64,000 nucleotides of DNA, from assembly GCA_025201845.1 (NCBI GenBank), contig MU603953.1:123344-187343 (forward strand), given 5' to 3'. The notes under the pieces were generated by a model. That model worked only from the letters and a program-made list of their open reading frames with translations, had not been told where the DNA came from and did no database searches. Positions 57,149 to 64,000 of this stretch are shown one piece after another. The DNA comes from Martensiomyces pterosporus. Lineage: Eukaryota; Kickxellomycota; Kickxellomycetes; Kickxellales; Kickxellaceae. A program made the position numbers and the translations under genes. The stretch's first letter is position 1. Each line of letters begins with the position of its first letter.

Positions 57149-58060
57149 TTACTTCTGAAACATCAGGCTGTACTGCAATGGCACTCCCAGGAAATCGTTG
57201 TTGCATATGTACTCGATGCACTGGAATACGCGGTGGTTCTCGCGCTCAATGTCCTTTGCCAGCAGCATTTCCAGGAGATTGCCACCCGAAGCTGCCTTTG
57301 AATCGGCCGTGTTTTCCTCTCGAGAAACTCGCTCCATGACCGACTCTGGGTGTGCGAATGGGCACGCGTTGCCTTTGCGGCAGTTGCCCTTGACAAAGAA
57401 CTTGCACACACATAGCTTGCGGCGGTCAGCCCCGGGGGCGATTCCCGAGGGCTTGAAAGGTGCCGGCGCGGGTTGGTGCTTTGCAGACACAATCTCCGGC
57501 GCATCGCTGTCAGAGTCGCTGTCAGAGCCAGAGTCTGCAGGCGACTCTGCGCGAGAGCCTGCTTCGCTGTTGTCATCAGACAATTCAGTGCCGTATCCAG
57601 CAAGCATGCTGAGTGGGTTGCTATCAACTCTGGAGCCTTTTCTGTCTTTTTTGGCAATGTGTGGATCTGTCATCGAGTGCTTGCGCTTGCCGTCCACGCT
57701 TGCCTCCTCATTCTTGCGGTGGATATTCGCGTCTGTGGGGTACTTGCTCTTGCGCTCGGCAATCCATGCTGCAATATCGTCTGGGGTTTCGAGGCGTCTG
57801 TTGCGCATCAGTGGGTGGATCTGGTCCTCCAGCGCTGCCAGAGGCGGCCGCTTGGGCGCGAGTCTGTTTCCCGCCTTGTCGCTGCCATTGTCGAGATCCG
57901 CTTGTCTGTGCAACTCCTCGGCAGCCGGCGGTATAGTGCCATTGGGTGGATGTGGTGTCTCTGCAGCTTGGACGTGCGAGGAGAGGAAATCGTCGATCGT
58001 CTGTACTGATGCCTCCTGCTGCTTCCGGCCTGTGGTGTCAAGGAACGAAAAGAACGACAT
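57149..58060 (-). CDS. NUFIP1-like protein with CCCH zinc finger
   Basis: A 303-residue protein combining a NUFIP1 motif (about residues 85-117: RNRRLETPDDIAAWIAERKS, then YPTDANIHRK) and one CCCH finger (C219, C227, C233, H237 in CKFFVKGNCRKGNACPFAH). NUFIP1/Rsa1 proteins bridge Snu13/15.5K to the R2TP-Hsp90 machinery during box C/D snoRNP assembly; the same NUFIP1 plus CCCH layout is common in fungi. A C-terminal helical segment (LLEMLLAKDIERENHRVFQC) may be a binding surface. The middle carries an acidic Ser/Asp tract (DSGSDSDSDSD) and a basic KRK patch, suiting a nuclear protein. Assignment rests on the NUFIP1 motif. Confidence 0.85.
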   Translation of the reverse strand: MSFFSFLDTTGRKQQEASVQTIDDFLSSHVQAAETPHPPNGTIPPAAEELHRQADLDNGSDKAGNRLAPKRPPLAALEDQIHPLMRNRRLETPDDIAAWIAERKSKYPTDANIHRKNEEASVDGKRKHSMTDPHIAKKDRKGSRVDSNPLSMLAGYGTELSDDNSEAGSRAESPADSGSDSDSDSDAPEIVSAKHQPAPAPFKPSGIAPGADRRKLCVCKFFVKGNCRKGNACPFAHPESVMERVSREENTADSKAASGGNLLEMLLAKDIERENHRVFQCIEYICNNDFLGVPLQYSLMFQK

Positions 58061-58441
58061 ATTGCTGGAGCTGGAGCCCTCCTCCGCTATGGGTGCATGT
58101 GTGAGTGCGAGAGCGGGGGTGGAGAAAATAGGTGCCTTTGGGCGCTAAACTGGGTATTGCGCTATTAAAAATTTCGTTGTATTTAGTCGAGGGCCTTCAC
58201 CCAGCAGCGCCTCGTGGGCATGGCTATGGGCTCAACCCACCCTTCATGCACACAGACCCAGAAATAGAAGCAGCAGCAGCTGATTGTGCTTGTTGCTGCT
58301 TTCTCCCTTTCATTGCACTCGATTGGCAGCTCTTCTTCTTCTCTTGTAATTGCTCTGTTTTCCATATCCTCTAATCTAGCACTCCTTCCAAGTCTATCTG
58401 CATACATACGTTGGTGCAAAGAGGCCTGCTTTGTTAATGAA
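58061..58441. other. Divergent promoter, NUFIP1-like and AVO1
   Basis: 381 bp between divergent genes. The frame of AVO1 remains open through part of it, but the sequence there is Ser/Leu-rich and unlike the family. No RNA gene recognised. Confidence 0.4.
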
Positions 58442-61400
58442 ATGGCGCTGCTGTCGGACCCCACCTTTCTCATATACCAGCTGCGAATATCCTTCCTCCG
58501 CTCGAATGACCCCACAGGCGACCGCATACTAGACTTTGACGGGCTCGCCGTTCCCCCTATCGCCGACCCAGCTGCCCGCGGAGGCACGCCGTCGTCGGTA
58601 TCTCCCGTGCGGCGGCGCAACACGTCAGCGTCCGAGTTCCGACACCAAGTAGCGCAGAACACTATGGCCAACCCGTACATCATGGCCTGCGGATACTACC
58701 CCGAGACGGACACGGCGAGCAGCCCGGACGTGCGCTACGATGGCGGGTACTTCTACTCGCGGCCGACAATGCGGCAGGCAAGAACAGACAACGGCGTGCG
58801 CGGACAGGATGGCGGTATGGCGCCGGCTCCAAGTGCTAGGTACCCGGATGGAGGGGGTGGGGCGGGAAGGAATAGAAACACGAACAGAAACGCGAAAGTA
58901 GCACCGACGCAGGGGGGCGCGGAGGAGGTGGTGGGGCTGGGCGTGGTGCCCCAGCACCCCGAGATGATGGTGACCCTGACAGGCGCTAAGGCGGAGGTTC
59001 CCCTATCGAGACGTAGCCTGGATACGGTCAGACGGCGGCCCAGCCCGATGCTCCTGCCAGAGGAGGCAGTGGACACGGGGTCGCTGTCGGATAGCGCAGA
59101 GCCTGTGGCAGCGTCGGACCTGCGCAGACCTTCGCTACCTATCCCGCCGCGTCGCTCGCTGGATACTGCCCGGCACCCAATGCCCAGCCTAACAACGCTG
59201 AGGGCGTATCAGGATTTGGCCAATTCATCAGCGGCGAAGGATAGGGCGCAGGGTGGCAATCTGTCAACGATTCGCTTGCAGCGGCCAACGGAGCTGATGC
59301 GCAAGGGGTCGTCGAGAGACGCCATTGCATTGGGAATAGACTTTGATGTGAAGACGATATTTGAGAGCGGCGAGCAAAGCGGCGATATCTACGCACACCA
59401 GTACAGGCATCCCCAGGCCCAGAAAAGCGAACAGGAGCAGAAGCCAGCTGATGATGGTCAGGAACAGGGCAATGCCTCCACCGAGACCTCAAGGGCCTCC
59501 AGGCAGAGGCAGCCGCAGATACCCATCCACAAGCAAGATATTCAGCGGCAAGCGAGCGGGCCGAGAAGTCGCGAGGACGCTGTGCGGTCGCCCAAGAAGA
59601 ACAGCAGCAACATCGAGCTGCGTTCTAAGCGCAGCGAAGCTTCGTTCAAGATCGCGCTGGGTCCATTGCGCGAGGACCGCGGCGCGAATGCAAGCAGCCT
59701 TAAGCGCAGTGTGACGATGCCCACGCGGCGTCCTGGGGGCAGCAGTGGCAGCGGCAGCGGCAGCAGTGGTGCTCTGGGTGCCGATGGCCACGCTGGGCAG
59801 AGAAGCAAATGGATGGGCGGAAATCTCCGTGGCGTAGCGAACGCTGGAACGTATGCGGCAGGCGGGCATCCAAGGGCAGGTGCCATGGCCCCGAATACCG
59901 GGTATGCGGCTGGATGGGTGGGCGGGGTTCCCGAGAACAGCTGGGACCACAGCAGTGACGAGGACAGCGATGCCGCACAGTCATCCAGACGCGGTGCAGG
60001 CACGCAGACGTGGTATGGCCCCAGATCGGGCATCCGCCCCATCAGCATGTTCCCAGTGCCCGGGGGTGCCGCCCTGCCTGTGCCGCCCATGCCTGTGCTT
60101 TTTGGCGCCGACGACAGTGACGACGATATCGATTTGGAGGGCGACGAAGGCTCATCGAAGACGCCGGCGCTGATTGGACTGGGATTTGGCCGCGGATTGA
60201 GATCGCATGCTGCCAGCCCCAACCCCAGTGTCCGAAGCAGGGCGTCGTCGGCGAGCAGGTCGGTTGACAGGAGGCGGTCTAACAAGCTGCTGCTAAGCCC
60301 GCCGCCTACTGCTGTGTCGGTGGTGCAGGGTGCGCACACGCTGTTGCCGCTGGCTCCGTCGGCGGTGTCGAGTGTGAAGTACGACCGCTTGATGCAGGAT
60401 ACGCACGGGTCAAGACCACGCGGGCGCTCGGATCCCGAGGGCCGCCAGTCCGTGCGCACCAGCGTGGCGCAGGCAGGCAGCTGGAGCTTGAGTAGCGGAT
60501 CGGCTATCGACGCGGCTGCGAACAAGGATCGCATTCAGACGCCTACTGTGGGGAGCATTGCAACGAGGCAACGTAGTGAAAGCACAAATCCACTTTTGTC
60601 GGGCAGCAACAGGCCGGCTCTCACATTTAGCAGGAACTCCAGGGGAGCTGGCACGCCTGCAGGCGCGGCATCTCTTTCATCCACGCCTGCCGAGGTCGCT
60701 GAGGCAACTGAATACGTTCCTCCGCCGGTACCCAAGAAATCGGGGCTGGCTGCGCTGTTAGCAGGCAACACTGAGCTAAGACAGAACCCATTCGCCGAGG
60801 AATTCAGTCTAGTGGGCGGAACAGCCAGTGGCGCAACCTCAATTGAGCTGAAGATGCTTTTGTTCTACGGCGACAAGCGGTCGAAGCCATTCAAGGTGAA
60901 GGTGCGCCAGGGAGTCACTGTGGAGCAAGCCATCGGGTTTGCCCTATACCAGTATATCGACGAGCGCCGTGACCCGCCACTTGAGGAGAATGTGCAGGAT
61001 GTGGTCATATGGGCTCTGCGCATTGCTGATGACGGTGAGATCGATGACGACTTCCCAGCGCTGGACCGCACACGGCCAGTGGCCAAGTTCGCGTTCGATG
61101 AGTTTATCCTGTGCTTGGCTACCCCCGAGCAGGTGAGATTGAACGAGGGTGTTAGAGAGCGCCAGGGAAAGACAAGAAGGATGGCAAGGCCTAGCCCTGT
61201 GGCGCCACTTGCCTCAGCAGCAGCACCAGCTGCTGCAAAACTCAGTGCCGCGGACAGAGAGCTGAGGTACACGCTGGCGCCGCGTGTAGAGTCGTCGCAG
61301 GTCATTTTAAGACCATCGTTCCTGGCTACAGCGAGCACTGCTGTTTTGTTCGTTGGCAACTCGTTGCAAAACCGCATTGCGACTCAAATACAGTCCAACA

Positions 61401-62233
61401 ATGGCAGCGGTGCGGCACCTGGTGCGCCAGCGACACTGGTACCGGGCGGTGCAGCAGCAGCAGCAGCAGCAACAGCATCTGCAGCAACAGCGGCTGCAGC
61501 AGCAATGGGTCCGTTCCAGTCTCGCCTGCTCAAGATACACGTATTGGGTGAGCCCTCATCAGCCGAAGCTCTGCGCACCACTACTGTGAATGCCGGGGTC
61601 GACTTGCCGATCAGCCAGGTCCTGTCCCATGTGTGCCGCAAATGGGCGTTCTCCGAGGACGAGTACGTACTGGGCATTCTTGACAAACCCGGACTCGAGG
61701 TGCTGGGTCCCGATATGCTCATCGTGCAGATCCCCCAAGACGCAGAGCTGTGTCTGTACAGAGCTGGCGGGCCATTGCCATCTCTGGAATCTCTGGCTCG
61801 CGCACGCCAGCCTGCACCTGCGCCGCTATTTGGGCAGCAGCCGCAAGCAAACGTCGGTGCTGAGGCGGAATCCGTGGTGCTTGGGAGTGGAGACGCAACG
61901 CCGTCGCTGATCTACAGAACGTTCCCTGTAATTCGAAGGGCGCAGATGTTTGCCCGGCATGAGCGGTCTCTGGTTATCGACGGCGAGGTCGTCACCCTGA
62001 TGCCGTCGGACCATCGCACGGACTCGACGAAGACGCTCACATTCCATATTAGCAACATCACGTGCAAGCGCAACCAGAGGTCGCCCAAGAAAGTCAAGCT
62101 GCTGATTAATCGCCGTGGTAATACCGGAGAGAAGTCGCTGGATCTGGAGGCTATGTCGGAGGAAGACGCGATGCACATTTGTACTATTATCAACCGGTTG
62201 CACCAGCGGCATGTGTACCAAGCTGTCGTTTGA
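58442..62233 (+). CDS. AVO1: TORC2 subunit AVO1/SIN1
   Basis: A 1263-residue scaffold of target-of-rapamycin complex 2, which recruits AGC-kinase substrates such as Ypk1/Akt to the plasma membrane. The N-terminus MALLSDPTFLIYQLRISFLR followed by SNDPTGDRIL is the conserved Sin1 start, which fixes the ATG at 58442. A long disordered part (about 150-790) is Ser/Arg/Pro-rich. The CRIM substrate-binding domain is about 800-900 (ELKMLLFYGDKRSKPFKVKV, WALRIADDGEIDDDFPALDR), a Ras-binding-like domain about 1026-1105 (LLKIHVLGEPSSAEAL, DEYVLGILDKPGLEVLG), and the PH domain about 1156-1260 (YRTFPVIRRAQMFARHERSL). Ala/Gln runs interrupt the CRIM-RBD linker. Confidence 0.94.
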   Translation: MALLSDPTFLIYQLRISFLRSNDPTGDRILDFDGLAVPPIADPAARGGTPSSVSPVRRRNTSASEFRHQVAQNTMANPYIMACGYYPETDTASSPDVRYDGGYFYSRPTMRQARTDNGVRGQDGGMAPAPSARYPDGGGGAGRNRNTNRNAKVAPTQGGAEEVVGLGVVPQHPEMMVTLTGAKAEVPLSRRSLDTVRRRPSPMLLPEEAVDTGSLSDSAEPVAASDLRRPSLPIPPRRSLDTARHPMPSLTTLRAYQDLANSSAAKDRAQGGNLSTIRLQRPTELMRKGSSRDAIALGIDFDVKTIFESGEQSGDIYAHQYRHPQAQKSEQEQKPADDGQEQGNASTETSRASRQRQPQIPIHKQDIQRQASGPRSREDAVRSPKKNSSNIELRSKRSEASFKIALGPLREDRGANASSLKRSVTMPTRRPGGSSGSGSGSSGALGADGHAGQRSKWMGGNLRGVANAGTYAAGGHPRAGAMAPNTGYAAGWVGGVPENSWDHSSDEDSDAAQSSRRGAGTQTWYGPRSGIRPISMFPVPGGAALPVPPMPVLFGADDSDDDIDLEGDEGSSKTPALIGLGFGRGLRSHAASPNPSVRSRASSASRSVDRRRSNKLLLSPPPTAVSVVQGAHTLLPLAPSAVSSVKYDRLMQDTHGSRPRGRSDPEGRQSVRTSVAQAGSWSLSSGSAIDAAANKDRIQTPTVGSIATRQRSESTNPLLSGSNRPALTFSRNSRGAGTPAGAASLSSTPAEVAEATEYVPPPVPKKSGLAALLAGNTELRQNPFAEEFSLVGGTASGATSIELKMLLFYGDKRSKPFKVKVRQGVTVEQAIGFALYQYIDERRDPPLEENVQDVVIWALRIADDGEIDDDFPALDRTRPVAKFAFDEFILCLATPEQVRLNEGVRERQGKTRRMARPSPVAPLASAAAPAAAKLSAADRELRYTLAPRVESSQVILRPSFLATASTAVLFVGNSLQNRIATQIQSNNGSGAAPGAPATLVPGGAAAAAAATASAATAAAAAMGPFQSRLLKIHVLGEPSSAEALRTTTVNAGVDLPISQVLSHVCRKWAFSEDEYVLGILDKPGLEVLGPDMLIVQIPQDAELCLYRAGGPLPSLESLARARQPAPAPLFGQQPQANVGAEAESVVLGSGDATPSLIYRTFPVIRRAQMFARHERSLVIDGEVVTLMPSDHRTDSTKTLTFHISNITCKRNQRSPKKVKLLINRRGNTGEKSLDLEAMSEEDAMHICTIINRLHQRHVYQAVV

Positions 62234-62414
62234 GTAGCTTTTTCTGCTGCAGGCACGTGAGGTTTTGCTAGTATGCTCCCACCATAAACAGTTTTTTGAT
62301 CCTCACCAATATATTCTTACCAATCGACATGCTGGAGCGGGCAGAAACGTCAGGTCTTTGCTCAACAATTTATGCTTGATACTTTTGTTTCGCACCAAGG
62401 CAGGGCTAGGAACA

Positions 62415-63548
62415 ATGTCTCTCGAGGATTACCTTGCAAAAAACTACGGGTCGGTGTCGGAGAGGAAAGGCGCAAAGAAAAAGAGCAAGCATGAGAAACA
62501 CAGAAAACACCAGCCTACGCACGGAATGAGCATAATCGTTGACGACGACGACAGCATCTTTAGCACTGCTCAGCAGCAGCGACAGCACGTTGATACCGCA
62601 GAGATCACCGCGGAGCAGACCAAGCCAAGGTTCAAATCAGCCAGCAGCTCATGGCGCACAGTGCGCGATTCTAAGACTAACCCAATCGACGAGATGCTCG
62701 ACATACAACGCGATGGCCTTGGCGCATATGACAATGAAGAGCGACCTGCAATTGCTGATGGCGCCGAGCTACTGCAGGAATATGCTGAGAAACGGCAAGA
62801 AGAGGAGCGCGAGAGGCAGCTCAAAGAGCTCGAGGCTAGAGAGCTGGAGAAGGAGGAGTGCCGACGGAGGATAGCGCAGGAAAAGCAGGCAGAAGCGGAC
62901 AAAAAGAGTAGGCATGCATCTGAAGCAAGGAAGAGCCGATCTCCGTCGCCAGGCAGCATGCGCTACGGACTGCAAACAGCGGACGTCATCAAGGAGGATG
63001 CGGATCGAGCGCGCGAGCGCTATATGCGCAAGCTGCGTGAAACTGCAGATAGCGAGAGCGGCCGAGACGCCAAGACGGTGTACCGCGACGCAAAGACTGG
63101 CAGGAGAATCAATATCGAGGCTGCGAGAAAAGACGAGGAGGAGAAAAGACGGGAAAAAGAAAAGCGCCAGTTGATGCAGACCGAGTGGAATAAAGGGTTG
63201 GTGCAGCAGCGGCAGAAAACAGAGGAGCAAAAAAGAATAGAAAGCATGCGTAGGTCCGGCGAGGGCTTCACTGTGTACGCTGACAGCGGGGAGATTGATG
63301 CGGAAAAGCGTGCAAAGCAGCACTGGGATGACCCTGCGCTAAAGTTCCTGGAAAGCAAAAAGACGGCAGCGTCCAAGTATCCCGAGTATAAAGGAAATGC
63401 TCCGCCCAATCGATTCGATATTCGCCCGGGATATCGCTGGGATGGAGTCGACCGATCGAATGGCTATGAGGTCAGCTTTTTCAAGCGTCAGGCAGGCTCA
63501 TCTGCTCAAAGAGCTGAGGAGTACGCATACGCAGTTGCTGACTGGTAG
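62415..63548 (+). CDS. BUD13: BUD13, pre-mRNA retention and splicing complex subunit
   Basis: A 377-residue scaffold of the RES complex (Bud13-Snu17-Pml1), which binds the activated spliceosome and retains unspliced pre-mRNA in the nucleus. The ATG at 62415 opens with the typical MSLEDYLAKNYG. The middle is a long charged helix rich in Glu, Lys and Arg (about 125-260). The conserved C-terminal domain includes SGRDAKTVYRDAKTGRRINI, EWNKGLVQQRQ, FTVYADSGEIDAEKRAKQHW, DDPALKFLESKK, and ends NRFDIRPGYRWDGVDRSNGY with an aromatic C-terminus (EYAYAVADW). This tail holds the Snu17-binding and spliceosome contacts in orthologues. Confidence 0.95.
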   Translation: MSLEDYLAKNYGSVSERKGAKKKSKHEKHRKHQPTHGMSIIVDDDDSIFSTAQQQRQHVDTAEITAEQTKPRFKSASSSWRTVRDSKTNPIDEMLDIQRDGLGAYDNEERPAIADGAELLQEYAEKRQEEERERQLKELEARELEKEECRRRIAQEKQAEADKKSRHASEARKSRSPSPGSMRYGLQTADVIKEDADRARERYMRKLRETADSESGRDAKTVYRDAKTGRRINIEAARKDEEEKRREKEKRQLMQTEWNKGLVQQRQKTEEQKRIESMRRSGEGFTVYADSGEIDAEKRAKQHWDDPALKFLESKKTAASKYPEYKGNAPPNRFDIRPGYRWDGVDRSNGYEVSFFKRQAGSSAQRAEEYAYAVADW

Positions 63549-64000
63549 AAGTTTCCACACATGCACTACCGCAACGGCGGTGCAGCGAGCTTCAACAGCA
63601 GCAATCTCGGCATATGAACTGCAGCGTCTACCTAGCTTGTTTTCCTTTCCTGTTCTCCATTCCAAGGCCATAAATGACATGCAGGTGTAGCTTTCCATGT
63701 ATCCAACGGCAAAGCATAGTCAGAGCCATTGCAGTCGGCGAAATAGAAGCACTAGTCATTGATCTCGGTTGCGTTTCGGCACTGGCTACAGCTAGGGAGC
63801 AGCCCCGTCTTGTATGCGCCAAGAAGCGCTCCAGAGGCAGGGCCACAAGTGCACTGAGCCAGCAATTTGACATAGCAACCTGAAACTCAGGGCTTCCCAC
63901 CTGCCTTCCTCGCCTGGATTTTCACATAAACCGCCCCAGGACACCCAGGGTACTATGGAGCACAGGGTGTCCCAAAGATTGGGCCCAGTCGCCAATTTTT
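63549..64000. other. Terminal 450 bp, no assignable gene
   Basis: BUD13 3' region and beyond. Short frames on both strands (for example 63628-63900 minus, 63674-63883 plus) show no family resemblance; one could be the end of a gene lying mostly outside the window, but this cannot be decided here. Confidence 0.3.

Overview
This is eukaryotic nuclear DNA, most likely from an early-diverging zygomycete fungus. The genes are protein-coding, closely packed on both strands and mostly intronless. Only three introns are visible, each a single intron near the 5' end (ArfGAP, alkaline phosphatase, ubiquitin protease), with GTAAG/GTAC donors, TAG acceptors and CTAAC/CTAAAC-like branch sites. The fungal gene set (bifunctional HIS7, peroxins, AVO1, HAP3) together with ATG14, RNF10-type and PPIL2-type proteins of animal-like architecture suggests Kickxellomycotina or a relative; that placement is inference. 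No rRNA, tRNA, CRISPR or recognisable transposon was seen.

Layout. 1-6.8 kb: TFIIF beta C-terminus (cut by the window edge), CDC123, a RhoGEF with a DH domain but no PH domain, a microsomal P450 and a WrbA/Pst2-type quinone reductase. 7.1-16.6 kb: a 1018-residue protein joining a decayed Hst3/Hst4-type sirtuin to an RNF10/Mag2 RING ligase, then a RUS/DUF647 protein, a Csr1-like Sec14 protein and an ArfGAP with two UBA domains. 17.2-21.9 kb: eIF5B, interrupted in its GTP-binding P-loop by a 416-residue intein. 22-37.5 kb: a dense block of YL1/Swc2, PPIL2, RPC34, HIS7, RAI1/DXO, RAM2, ATG14, PEX19, RRP40 and PHO8-type alkaline phosphatase. 38-48.8 kb: two low-complexity probable nuclear regulators, head to head across a 6 kb non-coding stretch. 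50.9-63.5 kb: HAP3, cyclin H, a Ubp9/13-USP12/46 ubiquitin protease, PEX10, a NUFIP1-like CCCH protein, AVO1/SIN1 and BUD13.

Most genes are core housekeeping: transcription (TFIIF, TFIIH cyclin, Pol III, SWR1, HAP), RNA processing (RAI1, RRP40, BUD13, PPIL2), translation (eIF5B, CDC123), peroxisome biogenesis (PEX19, PEX10), TORC2 and autophagy. They do not form a metabolic cluster. One functional link is visible: RAM2 is the prenyltransferase alpha subunit, and PEX19 about 3 kb away ends in a CaaX box.

The two most notable observations are the eIF5B intein, whose LAGLIDADG endonuclease has lost both catalytic aspartates while its splicing residues are intact, and the pseudo-sirtuin/RNF10 fusion.
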